A stretch of DNA of 64,000 bases, from NCBI RefSeq assembly GCF_947507565.1, contig NC_089176.1, positions 2,728,001 to 2,792,000 on the forward strand, given 5' to 3'. The notes under the pieces are model-generated. The model had not been told where the DNA came from. It saw only the letters and a program-made list of their open reading frames with translations, and did not search any database. Of this stretch, positions 1 through 12,300 are shown one piece after another. Every line of letters begins with the position of its first letter. Positions within the stretch are counted from its first letter, which is position 1. The position numbers were made by a program, and so were the translations under genes. This DNA comes from Oscarella lobularis (lineage: Eukaryota; Porifera; Homoscleromorpha; Homosclerophorida; Oscarellidae).

Positions 1-535
1 AAGTGAAGCGATTTTTGGTCTCGTCTAACGCGGTGGGTCATGACGAGATGATTCAGTGCTGATGTTTTTATCAATGTGTACAGTCAATACAGCAATTAAA
101 AAAGCAGTACTCCGATCTGTAATTTTAAGCCCGCGCGTAAACGGGTGTTGCTAAGTTATTATTGAACATTGCGGTGTTGATGTCAATGAGCAAAGCAATG
201 TATTTAACAATTGAAAATAGAGAGGAAGCATTTGGATGCAGAGTGGCTGGACGACGCTCATGAGGGCTTGTCACGAAAGTCATCTTCCATTTGTACAACT
301 GCTAGTTTCTAGAAAAATGTGATATCAATGTCAAAAATAAGGTTTTGCAATTAATTAAATACTGTACAACGTACCGGTATTCCACCAATTCAAACATTTG
401 TTATTGTATCTGGCAATCTTTCTAGGCTGTAGCAGCTTTATAAGGTACAGTAGTCAATAGTTTAGAGCACAAAGAGGATGTAAAAGAAAACCTCAGCACG
501 TGATAGGTATAGTACTGTAGTATTTTTAATCTCAG
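1..535 (+). pseudogene. Ankyrin-repeat gene remnant (3' part of a CARD/ankyrin paralogue)
   Basis: Around 150-330 the sequence reads, with stops between, as degenerate ankyrin repeats; one repeat reads GWTTLMRACHESHLPFVQLL at about 240-310. The same stretch, including the non-coding part up to about 520, recurs almost unchanged at about 15,990-16,400 inside the CARD/ankyrin/Death-domain pseudogene, so this is the 3' portion of a duplicated paralogue that is cut by the window start. Stops in every frame and no Death-domain exon after the break at about 530 argue that it is no longer functional. The window edge hides the 5' part, so a gene with unrecognised introns cannot be fully excluded. Confidence 0.6.
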
Positions 536-552
536 ACGACGTGCGCTAGGGA

Positions 553-576
553 GGCGGGGTTAGCGGGCCAGCCAAT
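553..576 (+). promoter_or_regulatory. Probable proximal promoter of the ZU5-domain gene
   Basis: A GC-box-like GGCGGGG (553-559) and a CCAAT box (572-576) lie about 150 bases before the start codon at 722. They sit just after the end of the duplicated ankyrin segment. The assignment rests only on motif and position. Confidence 0.35.
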
Positions 577-721
577 AAGGAGCCGAGTGCGGATGTGTGG
601 CGACACACATTCATTCGCAGTGGCGTGGTTTTTGCGCAGACGCAGAACTCGCGATCGAAGGCTCGGATCGAGTACGTTCCGGACAGCAGATCTATGACGG
701 TTATTTCAAATTAAGCTGTCA

Positions 722-2307
722 ATGTCGTCGTTGGGTAGCACAGGCGATTCCCCCGTATCTTCGCTGGCATCGTCGCTAGCGCCGTCGCTGGCATCGTCTC
801 GCGAGTCCGTCGCATCTTTTGGTTCGCTCGAACGACACGTCGAAGAGGAGAAGTACTCAAAAAGTAAGCCGGAGAACCGAGCGCATAACAATGTAACGAT
901 GTTAAGCCAAAGAATCTGCGTGCATATGCTCAAAGCTGCATTTGAGGCCATCTCTTATGGGCAGACTCTCCAAAAGAGGCGGGGGCCCCTTTAGAGGGTT
1001 ACGAACACGTGTCTAAGCTAGCAACGTGGGTGTGGTCAGGGGCGTGGAAGCAGAAATTCATGTAGCGTATAATGACGTACTCGATCCATGGATACCTCCC
1101 TCGCTCGTCCCGGATGCTCCGTTTAGAATCTGGGATGGTTCCGCCCCTTTCACGCCCATTTGCCCACGCATTATGCCAACCCTCTAACTCCCGTTACAAT
1201 AATAGCAAATGTACACTTCATGCTAATGTTTATTTTCCTTTAGTTTGCCAATCGATAGAAGAGCGGAAATACAAGAAGATTTTTTCTGCCGAGAAATCTT
1301 TCGATGAAAGTGGAGGAAGGATATTCGCTGACGCTGACGCTATCGTTTTATCCATTCTTCCGGGAGCCTTGAAGGCCAAAACGTCAATCGTTATTTCAAT
1401 CCTATCAAGTTGTGACGGTTCCGAGAAGTCAACCATCATCGAATTGAGACCACATCTCATGGCCTTCTCCCAATCGGCGCTTCTAAGAGTCTCTCACCAC
1501 GCATCGAAAGTGGCTATATGCTATGCCAAAGATGTCGGTCCCTATGAGTTCATCGGTCACGTTGCTGAGGACCATCCTCGGTGTGAAAGCGAGACGATGA
1601 ACATATCATTCAACAAATTCTACATCGACATGCAGATGATGTCGTTTTGCCGAATCTGCGTCACCGAGCATAGCAGTTCCTTCCCTGCCAGCCTTCTTTT
1701 CTTTTTGCCGAAGTCTATGTCTAGTGCAGTCGGAGTTACGACGTGTACGTAAATGAATTCCTAGTTACTGAGCCGAACCGCTGATTTCATGTGTTTAGCA
1801 CGGACTGAGTGTCAGGGCGAAGTCTATCTATCATGCTCCCATCCAGGCACTGTTGGCATCAACATTGTAAAACGCGAATGCACTTTCATTAAATTAAACG
1901 TGAACGTGTTATTTTTGCAGGACATCAACGAGAGAGGTTCAATGAAATTCAACAGAAGGGTTACTGTTAAAGTTTCCGAGTTCGACTCGGTGTGTGTTCG
2001 GCCAAGTCAAGGGGACTGTCAATGGGCCCTCTCGCATCCGGTCACGTTCAAGTCTCAACATATAAAGGACGTGTTCACAGCGCGGGAAGGTCAGCTTGGC
2101 TACTCTCAGGCGACGGATTTTGCTGTAGTCCAGGGCAAAACAAGACTGGGAGCAGCAGTTGCTGTTGATGTCTTTGACAAGGACGGCAACTCGAAGTTCT
2201 CCTCAACATACAAATTGGATTTTGTATCACATGTTCCAGGTTAGCCTGATATTCACTCATTGATTTCTTTGGAATCTTTTTTTAAAGGTCCTGACTACTA
2301 CAACTGA
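722..2307 (+). CDS. ZU5-domain protein, five exons
   Basis: Exons 722-863, 1244-1744, 1799-1866, 1921-2239 and 2288-2307 join in consistent phase to 349 residues. Residues 1-47 are Ser-rich and probably disordered. From about residue 70 the chain matches a ZU5 domain: a GGRIFAD strand, a 'SILPGALKAKTSI' turn equivalent to the IPPGA turn of UNC5/ankyrin/ZO-1 proteins, and a later FSQSALLRVSH segment. The C-terminal ~120 residues (from DINERGSMKFNRRVTVKVSEF) are conserved-looking but I do not recognise the fold; a UPA-like extension is possible. There is no transmembrane segment and no Death domain in the model, so it is not a full UNC5 receptor. ZU5 proteins of this kind often sit with death-fold genes in invertebrates, which fits its neighbours. 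The first intron (380 bases) is long for this genome and may hide an exon. The chosen ATG is the first in frame after the CCAAT region. Confidence 0.65.
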
Positions 2308-2594
2308 AGAGATTCATGTTTGAACTACATATTTGACGCTACAGCAATATTTTTTCTGTGATTTGTGTACTGATGCAGTGTGATGCAAGAAAACCGAAAT
2401 ATTGCACGTGTAGGAGAGATTTGAGCAGAAATAGTTCTAGTCGGCGTCCCTTTCGTGCAAGCGGTGATATATCCTGGGGCCTGGGGCGTGGACGTGCATC
2501 TAAAAAGGAGAATTAATAAAATATGGTACGGTAAAGTTAATTTTAAAATTAATTTTAAAGTTCATTTTTTTCACGAGAAAATTTGTTCTAATCG
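2308..2594. other. Intergenic spacer
   Basis: This is AT-rich spacer with a TTAATTTTAAAATTAATTTT palindromic run near 2537-2560. I see no gene. From about 2570 it is homologous to 16,940 onward, so the left edge of the USP7 duplication lies here. Confidence 0.6.
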
Positions 2595-2712
2595 TTATCC
2601 GGGTCGGGGGCTCGACGCCTAGCACGCTACTCGCTGGCCTTTCTCCTCGTTTTCCTTCGTTCTCTTCTCGGAAACGAAAATTGGCAGCATTAACACGAAG
2701 CGTTTTGGTGTC
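2595..2712 (+). promoter_or_regulatory. Shared leader/promoter cassette, copy 1 (upstream of the USP7 pseudogene)
   Basis: The stretch runs from TTATCCGGGTCGG to CGAAGCGTTTTGGTGTC and includes a pyrimidine-rich block (CTTTCTCCTCGTTTTCCTTC) and CTCGGAAACGAAAATTGG. It recurs at 6152, 14,697 and 16,970, each time shortly before a start codon, although the genes that follow differ. AAACGAAA fits the AANNGAAA core bound by IRF factors, which is suggestive only. Confidence 0.5.
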
Positions 2713-2742
2713 AAAATCAGAAGCTGGCAGCAGAAAGAATCA

Positions 2743-4068
<1,326 letters not shown>

Positions 4069-4231
4069 TTAAACAAGAGAGAGTGAGAAGTGAGTCCCAG
4101 ACGCATGCCCCTACCGCCCCCGCAACGAGATAGTCAAAAATTACGTTAGGCGTAGTATGGTCAAGCATGTTTACTGGTCATTTTTGAGATGCATGGAACA
4201 AGGTGTGAGTAAAATGCTACTATCTAATATT

Positions 4232-5101
4232 TCATGTTTTCTGTTTCGACAGTGCAGTCAATCCTTCTATGACTGTGGGATACTTCAGCTCTACTCCAAG
4301 CTCTCTTTTCACTTTTTCGTTGCTGACGCGTCTGTTGTCCATGTACCACGCTTTCATCCATGCTACATTATCGTCTTCCCAGTCAATAAGTGGCAAATCG
4401 TCTTTTCCTAGCAGTTTGCAAACGTGCTCCAGTACCTCTTGACTACTCATTGGCACTTCATCCACCACATTATAAACAGCAGGATTTGACTTCGATGGAT
4501 TATTCATCGAAGCGATGACCACACTCACAATATCATCAACGTGAATCCGATTGAAAACGTGACCAGGTTTAGATATTCTGTTCTTCGTCCGACCCGATTC
4601 TACGGAATCCAAGAAACTCCTCCCCTCGCCATATATGCTTCCCAGGCGAAACACGTGCACCGGGACATTTTTCTCGACGCCCAACTCGATCCACTTCTGT
4701 TCAACGGCAACTCGGCGTCGACCTCGATTCCCGGACGGACGAAGCGGCGAGGATTCGTCCACCCAAGCTCCGTCGGCGTTTCCATACACGGAAGTTGCCG
4801 ACAAATAGCCGATCCACTGTAAATTGGGCGCGGCGAGTAGAGCGTCGCGATGCGAGGCGAGAACGGGATCGCTTCCGTCGTCGAGCGGACCGATGGTTGT
4901 CAGGAGGTGAGTGACGTCTTTGAGACGAGGCTCGATGTCGCGCAAGGGTGTCGTCGGCGCGTCGAATACGTGCGTTTCTATGGGCAGTTCGTCTGCACGT
5001 TCTGGTGACCTGCACGTTCCTGCAATTGACGTCACGTGCTCTGAAAAGTGCTTGGCGATGCGAATACCGCAGTATCCCAGTCCAAAAATGAATACACGCA
5101 T
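4232..5101 (-). CDS. NAD(P)-dependent epimerase/SDR-family protein, intronless
   Basis: This is a single uninterrupted 289-residue reading frame. The N-terminus has a Rossmann fingerprint (FIFGLGYCGIRIAKHF), and the middle has SATSVYGN, the extended-SDR YxxxK region being replaced by a VEQKWIELG-type segment. IHVDDIVSVV and NVVDEVPMSS match the substrate side of NAD-dependent epimerase/dehydratases. Overall it looks like bacterial YeeZ-type proteins, whose substrate is not established, so I give no reaction. It is the only intronless gene in this half of the window and lies head-to-head, about 60 bases from the CARD gene at 5161, at a break in the duplicated block. Bacterial-like sequence plus no introns could mean horizontal origin or retroposition; this needs a phylogeny. 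The start is the ATG complementary to 5099-5101, which places the Rossmann motif at residue 3. Confidence 0.8.
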   Translation of the reverse strand: MRVFIFGLGYCGIRIAKHFSEHVTSIAGTCRSPERADELPIETHVFDAPTTPLRDIEPRLKDVTHLLTTIGPLDDGSDPVLASHRDALLAAPNLQWIGYLSATSVYGNADGAWVDESSPLRPSGNRGRRRVAVEQKWIELGVEKNVPVHVFRLGSIYGEGRSFLDSVESGRTKNRISKPGHVFNRIHVDDIVSVVIASMNNPSKSNPAVYNVVDEVPMSSQEVLEHVCKLLGKDDLPLIDWEDDNVAWMKAWYMDNRRVSNEKVKRELGVELKYPTVIEGLTALSKQKT

Positions 5102-5160
5102 TACAGTATCCCAGAAAGAAAAGCACGTCCCGGATAGGTCTACGCCCCACTTGGATCAGA

Positions 5161-6069
5161 ATGAGTACCTCTCCGGCCAAGCGAATTGTTCCTGTTTACG
5201 ATAAAGCGGTAGTCGCTCTTAGTACGCTTCTTATTGGAGGAAGCTTTGTCGACCGGCTCGTGGCAAAGAGCCTGCTGCTACCTATTGATCTTGAGAATGA
5301 TCTCCGCCGTCAAATCGCAAACAAGAGGCCTGATGAAGCCGCTAGGCAGATCCTGAACATACTAAGAAAAGGGACAGATGAGAAGATGTTAACGTTTTTG
5401 GATGTTCTGAAGCAATTTGACGGTGGGCATGAACTCTTGAAACTGTTGGGCGAAGAAGTGTCACCGTTGCCAGAAACTGAGTCGGCGCCATTTGAAAAGA
5501 GAGGTGAGATCGAAAAAGCGAAAACGTGGCTAATAAATTTGTACATGTATGTCTGCAACAGAGAAAGCCTCGGAATCAACAGCGCTGGGGGTAGTGCTAA
5601 AATTTATCAGAGGCTTCCAATTTTGATGGTTGACAACCGAGTTTAGGAAGATCCGGTCTCGCGTTCAGGAGACGACTACACGGCACAAGCAATCGCTGTG
5701 ACGTCTCATTTATCTGATCGTAATGTCATCAAATCAAATACCTTTTTGCTCATCTTTGTCGTAGGTACATCTTTTTTTGAGAATCGAATAGTTGAGGAGA
5801 AACACATTAACGCTTTGAAAAGGTCAATAGTTGAAAACGATGATGAATTAGTTGAACTGGCCATGGCGTTCGGCTGGAGGCATTCTGAAGGACGTCAATT
5901 TTGCATGGATTGCAAAGAAATGAGGCTTCATATGAAGTTTTTCCTTTTGGTGAAAAAGTGGACCTATAAACTAGGCGACACGGCCACAATAGGAAAGCTG
6001 ATCAGCGCTCTAGATGACATTGAAAAAGGAGGAGAAGCAAAAAGAATTTTGCTGTCAATAGTGCACTAG
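5161..6069 (+). CDS. CARD plus Death-domain adaptor-like locus (exon structure uncertain)
   Basis: Exon 1 (5161-5503) encodes a CARD-like domain (about residues 28-105; ...DEAARQILNILRKGTDEKM...), 85-90% similar to that of the large gene at 6304 and ending at the same splice donor in the same phase. After a gap, 5766-6069 encodes a Death-domain-like segment (ELAMAFGWRHSEGRQ, then KKWTYKLGDTATIGKLISAL) ending at TAG 6067-6069. The paralogous pseudogene at 14,843 has the same Death-domain exon. The middle (5536-5765) begins like exon 2 of the large gene (EKASESTALG) but soon hits a stop and keeps little of the module, so it has been deleted or is spliced by exons I cannot place. The product may be a short CARD-DD adaptor, or the locus may be decaying. 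The start matches the paralogues; the upstream 30 bases match 14,816 but the shared leader itself is missing here. Confidence 0.5.
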
Positions 6070-6151
6070 TAATCGATTGTGCATGTTCGTTCCCGTTGTA
6101 CAACATGTAATGTCGCCTTAGTATGATATGAGTCATAGTTTGATTTACACC

Positions 6152-6260
6152 TTATCCGGGTCGGAGCACTCTCGACGCTTGCCTTTCTCCAGATCCTTTC
6201 TCCTCGTTTTCCTTCGTTCTCTGCTCGGAAACGAAAATTGCCACAAAGCGTTTTGGTGCC
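6152..6260 (+). promoter_or_regulatory. Shared leader/promoter cassette, copy 2 (upstream of the CARD-Roc-COR-TIR-NB-ARC gene)
   Basis: This is a shorter, more diverged copy of the cassette: CCGGGTCGG, the CCTCGTTTTCCTTCGTTCTC block and CTCGGAAACGAAAATTGCC are kept. The sequence TTTTGGTGCCAG/GTTAGA followed by CACAG at about 6299 suggests a small 5' UTR intron ending just before the ATG at 6304. Confidence 0.5.
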
Positions 6261-6303
6261 AGGTTAGATAATCTGTACTTCGCACGCACGACACAGAGCT
6301 ACG

Positions 6304-9300
6304 ATGAGTACCTCTCCGGCCGAACGCATTGTTCCTGTTTACGTCGAAGCGGTAATCGCTCTTAGCAACCTTCTTGATGGAGGAGGAAGCTTTGTTGACT
6401 GGCTCGTGCCAAAGAAGCTAGTGCCAACTGATCTTGAGAATGATCTGCGCCGTCAAATCGCAGACAAGAGGCCTGATGAAGCTGCTAGGCAGATTCTGAA
6501 CATGCTAAGAAAGGCGACAGATGAAAAGATGTCAGCGTTTTTGGACGTTCTGAAGCAATTTAGCGGCGGGCATGAGCTGTTGAAACTATTGGGCGAAGAA
6601 GTCTCGCCGTTGCCAGAAGCTGAGTCGGCGCCATTTGAAAAGAGAGGTGAGATCGAAAGGCGAAAGCGTGGCTAATTTGTACACGTATGTTTTTATGCAG
6701 TCATGTCCACTGCCGTTTCTCCGTCTACAACAAAGAGAGCCTCGGAATCGACAGCGCTGAGGGTAGCGCTAGATTCATCAGAAGATGTCGGTTCTGTTTT
6801 TCAGCAGAGTTCAGTCGGTCAAAGCCTTCTAGGTGTCATCTCCACAAGTGAACCTCTGTCTGCTGAAGTGGCGCTAAAGCCATCTGCAACCAAAGACGTT
6901 TGGGTTTTTATTGATGATAGCAAGAGGCTGAAGAAAACGTACAAAAAACAAAAACGGCAATTAATAGATTGCGTACGTCTCATCGTGGAGCTGATTCAGA
7001 AGCAACATGTTAACGTCATTGCTATTTTTGTGCCAAATTTGAAGTATGCGGAGAAACCTATGACCACAAGTGTTTTTGTGGAAAAGTCCTGTTCTGTATT
7101 GCTGCGTTTGCCTAAGACAACTGTTGAGTCATTTAAGACTGAAAAAGAGAACTTTTATCAATATATTACTCGTCTGATGAAGGTGACGTGTGATCAGATC
7201 GTCATCACTGAAGGAAGCTGCAACGTCAACTTTACAGTACCGGGAGAAGGCCTGATTCAGCTGATTTGCAGCCTGTCAAATCCCAACAACTTCACGTATC
7301 TACTTGAATTGGACAGCCTGGCCGAAATTCAAATACCTGGTCTTGAACCATTTCCGCTGGCTCTTCTAGCAAGGACGAAATATTCTGTACCAGAACAAAT
7401 TGGTAGGTCACTGCAATTATTTTCTTTTCAAACGATGATGTGTCTTTAGGCATAGGCGACTGCCAACCAGAAGTCACTCCTGCGTTCTTAGATCGCCTGT
7501 ATACCTCCGGTGCAATAAGTAGTTCAGAGTACGACTATGCTGTAGCTTGTGCTTCCTATTGTCAGTGGCGAAAGTATATTCAAAAATTGCTCAGACGACG
7601 CCCAAGCAGAGACAGTTGCATGGCAGCAGACTATCATGTGGCTGTTGAATTGGCTATTTGCATTCACGAAGGATTTCGTCGAGACCTTACTGTGGGACTA
7701 ATGAAATGGCTACAAATTTCGGAAAACAGAATTGAAATTGTGAGCCGTTTTAGCCGTTTTTTTAGAGCAAAAAGAGTACTAGTTATCAAGGATTTCATGC
7801 TAGTACAAACTCTGGTTGTATCAAAGCAGGGCCCTGATCAACTGACAGATCTTAATTGCGTACGAAGAACGTTAGAGCAGTTTTTGCCTGCGAAAGTATG
7901 GCTGCCAGAAGATGGTTTCAAAACGGGCACATTGCTTCTTCAAATGACTGGAAAAGATGCACTGAACTTGTTGCTATCTATTCTTAATCCTTTGTCAAGT
8001 CAATACTTGGCAAAAGCGTTGTCAAAGCGCCTGGCTGGAGATGCGACATCGTTGGAGTTTGTCTTTGGAGATTTGCCTGTTTTGACAATTAAAGTTTCAT
8101 CGGAGCAGAAAAGAGCGAAGTATAAGGCTGCTGTTAATCACGCGCTCCCAGCATTGGACGATGAAACTAAAAGCAGGGTAAGACTAGTACACGTAGTTGC
8201 ACAAATGATATGTGTTTCTAAGGTGCTTTTGGCTGTTAATGATATTCTTGCCTTGCCGGGCAAGGAGCAGTTCAAGTGTCTCTGCGATCCTATGATACCG
8301 AACATCGAGTACGTTCTTCAGAGCTTACTTAGAGCGTTTTCTGACAATCAGCAGTGGAAAGACGAGTGCTTGCTTTATGCTACAGAGAAAGAGGAGCTCT
8401 ATTTTGCTAACCAACTACTTGCTGCGGGAGCGAAGCGAACAGAACATTGCTTACGTATAGCAGCGCGAAATAGAGAATACTTTATGCCTCACAGACTCCT
8501 CCAATTGCATCAGGAAACCAAGAAAGTCACGCTGCGCGGCAGCTACTTTCAGCTTGAGTCTAATCTCACGGAACGTTCTATAAATTTGCTAGAAGCTCAA
8601 GAAAGAATTAATACTTTACGCTCAGCTTTGGAGGCATGTAAGATGAGAAGGAGAAGCGCAACAACTTGCTTCTCGCAGCTGGACGAATCGGAGAAGTATA
8701 TTCAGGAGACCAACAGCAAAGTATTCTGCTTAAAATTTTCATGTTATTTAATTGAATACTAATATTCACAGATAAAATGTTTACCTGAGAAAATGATGTA
8801 CTCACAGACAATACCAAACCTGGTGCCGGTGCGAAATATCAGAACCAGTGAGTTACTGGCAAGGCTGCAACAGATACGGGTAAGTCCGCTTAATTAATAC
8901 CATTCCTGCAATACGCAGCATATCTTGCATGCAGCCGCTGAGAGCAAAATCGACGTTAAAAGTACTTTTAAAAGCGACAGAAGCAACGCTGCAAAAGGTA
9001 AGATGCGCATTTAGGAAAAGTCTCCTCTCTTCTCTCCTCACCTCACCTAATGTTTGCTTCGTGCATGCATGTGGGACAGATAACGAAAATGTGTGCAAAA
9101 AGGGAGTGGTCCACAGAAATTCAGAAGTACTACAACTTCTTAGTTGAGAAGGGAGAAAGTCATGATAAAGTCCGAATGCATTTGTTGAAACTTGTTGTCT
9201 GCTTAAAGCAAATGTTTTAGGACGAAAAGATTCCTCAGTATGAGTATGCAATGGGAGAGCGAAGGAAGACATTACGAGACGCTTTGGTAAGAGCACGATT

Positions 9301-12300
9301 CTTTAATTAATTGATGTCGTTTTTAAATTCGTGTTTAGAACAAGAGCAAGTATTCAAAATTGCTCGAATTGGGAATAACAAAGCCTTCAAAAATTAAAGT
9401 ATGTCTAATCGGCAATAAAGGAGTAGGAAAGACGACCTTAACAAAGTCGTTACAACGCATGCAAGCGAAAGGTTCAGAGAGAAAAATTCGCGTTAACTAG
9501 TCCACAAATCCGGATCTTTTTACAGCTGGCGAAGTGGTATTTTGCGATTTCTCGGGTCACTCAAATTTTCACAAAGCGCACAGTCTTTTCTTGTCGGAGT
9601 CAAACACGCTCTATCTTCTCGTCGTTGACTTAACCGAATCAGAAAAAGAGATACAATTCTGGTCATCGTACTGGCTGTCTCTAACGAAATGTAGCATCGG
9701 ATCCTCAAGCAAAAATAATGTAATATTAATTGGAAGCAGAGGAGACAAGACAGATGGTCGATACTTGATGAAACGCCTCCTTAATTCATTGAAGGCTAAA
9801 TTTTCAAACTGTTTCAGCCTGTATAAAAGAACGTTTGCTCTGGACTGTCGTGAGAGCAAATCAAAGACGATGCAGAATCTCCGGGAACACATTGGTCGAT
9901 TGAAAGAGAAATGCATTGAGGTTTGATAGGCGTGAGGCTTACGTGAGTTACGGCAGAGTTTATACTTAGAGTGCAATGAACGTTCCTAAAATTGCTGAAG
10001 AAGTGCAGTCGTCGTTACTTCCTGAATTGCGTGACATTGTAGTGGACTCATCAGATCCTTTGATTGCCCTGAAAAACGCGAATCGTCTTCCTCACTTTAT
10101 TGAGTGCGTTCATTGTCATGCCGCTCTTACAGTGGTATTTCTAATCTTGTAAACCTAGAGTTAAAAAAGACGAAAAGAAAACGTTTTTGGAAGTCGTTGA
10201 AGAACATGAAATACTGAACGAGTTGGACCTTTCCAGAGAAGCGGTACACTGTATTTATTCACGTAATTGTCAGACTGCAACATATTGATGCGTACTTTAC
10301 TCTAGATAAAAGCAACAAGCTGTCATCTCCTTCTTCAAACAAACTTCTTTTGTCTTCTTATTGATTGGAATATTTTCAGAGGTCTACCAAAGGACACACT
10401 GATTTCCCTCGTTCAGTTCCTAGATGAGATGGGAGAGGTGAGTTATTTGTTTTTTCTACGACTCCTTTTACGTCTATGCTTTATAGATTATTGCACTTGA
10501 CAAGTACGTCATCTTGAACCCGTCTTGGCTGCGCCACAATGTTATTGGTCCTCTCATGTCGTCTAATGACTTCCCTATTTACATGAAAGGTATGGACAAC
10601 CTGAACGGATCAATGAGCCTTGATCAAATCAATGATGCACTTCAACAATTTAACGTGAAACAGCACATTTCAATTGAAGAAATAATGAAAATACTTTGCG
10701 CACTTGAATTGTGTTATCCAGTGCTAGACAAAGAGAACGTATTCCAATTCCCAGCTCTTATAGAGGAAAGACGCCGAGACGTTATGTGGGAAGTGAAAAA
10801 GAACATGGTTGTACATCGTCGCCTTCAATGCAGAGACAGTACTGACATAATCGCTCCAGGAACGATTCCTTTTCTTCAGACGCGATCGGTTGTGTCTCTC
10901 GATCCATGTCCAATGATCTGGAAAGATGGAATGGTTTTGCAGAAGCGACTGACTAATTTCAAAATCGAAGGACTTATCGAATTGCAAGAAGGAACCAAGA
11001 TTGACATATTTGCGCGCGGTCCCGTTCACTCGGAAAAGGAGTGTTTGGAATTTATGAAAGAAATGGTTTCGATGACGATGAAAGTCTTGGACGAAAGAAG
11101 TCCGGGCACGATACTAGGTTTGGACACGCCACTAGGCGATGTAGATCTAAGAAGAGATCGGGACACGGACGTTTACATATGCCACGGGCGCGCGGACACG
11201 CAGGCGGCGTCCGATCTCTACCACGCCCTGAAAAAAGATCACCCGGGCATCAAGGTGTTCTACGGCTACGACAAGGAATCGATCGTCTGGGGACAGTCAA
11301 CGATCGCGTCGATTCAAACGAATCTCGCCGCCGCGCGTCTCGCCGTCGTTCTCGTTTCGAACGAGTCGCTTCGTTCGTTCGATCATCGGCTCGAGTTTGA
11401 TTCGCTGCTCGATCGGCAGCGAAGCGAGGAGAAGGAATTCATTCGCCCCGTACCCGTACTTATCGGTCGCGTCGACGCGAAACGCTTCAAGGCGACGATG
11501 CCGTTCATCGCCACGCTTCGTTCGCTCGAAATCGACGATGATGCGACCGGTTCGAAGCGGTTCGAAGCGCTGTGCGGACACCTCATAAGTCAACTGACAG
11601 GTTTGTTTTTCGTGGGGGGTGGGGGAAGCATGACCTTCCTGTTTGTTATCTAGATGAACCGGAATTTCGGCAACGCTCGCTCAGCATGGATCGCAGCAAC
11701 GTGCCGCTCCTTCCTACGCTCTGCGATCGCAATCGAATCTCGTTCGATTTGATCGAATGGCTCGAGACGAAAACGCGAGGAATGCGAGTCGCGGGCGCGA
11801 GAAACGCCGCCTATTCGGCTCCTCTCGCTTTTCTCTACGGTCTTCCCGGCATCGGAAAGAGCGTCGTCGCCAAGGCATTCGGCCACATGGCGTACGATCG
11901 CAATTGGCGCGTCGTCTACGGAGACGCGACCGATTGCGAATCGGCGCATGCGCTCGGCGAACGAATCGTCGACGCTCTCGGCCTCGATCTCTCGTCGGTT
12001 TCTCCGCAACGCGCTCTGGTCAAAGCGTCTCGCGACGGCGAACGAGTCGCGCTCATACTCGACGGATGCGATCGACTAATCGAGACGAAGACGAGCGAAT
12101 TCGTCGACTTTCTCGCCGACGCGCTCCAAGCGCGACGAATAATTCTCAAAATTCTCGTGACGTCGCGAACGCGACTCTATCAGAATCGATTCGACGACGT
12201 CGTTTTCGACGTCGGTCCGCTCGAGGCGAGCGACGCGGCGCAATTTCTCGAGCGGCAGATTCGGTCGGAAATTCGCGCGAGTCAAGCCGATAGTCTAGCG

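Noticed and set aside
10487..11600. Splitting the giant locus into a ROCO gene and a separate TIR-NB-ARC gene
   Set aside because: COR and TIR share one uninterrupted exon, so at least that junction is in one protein; the option stays open only for upstream exons.
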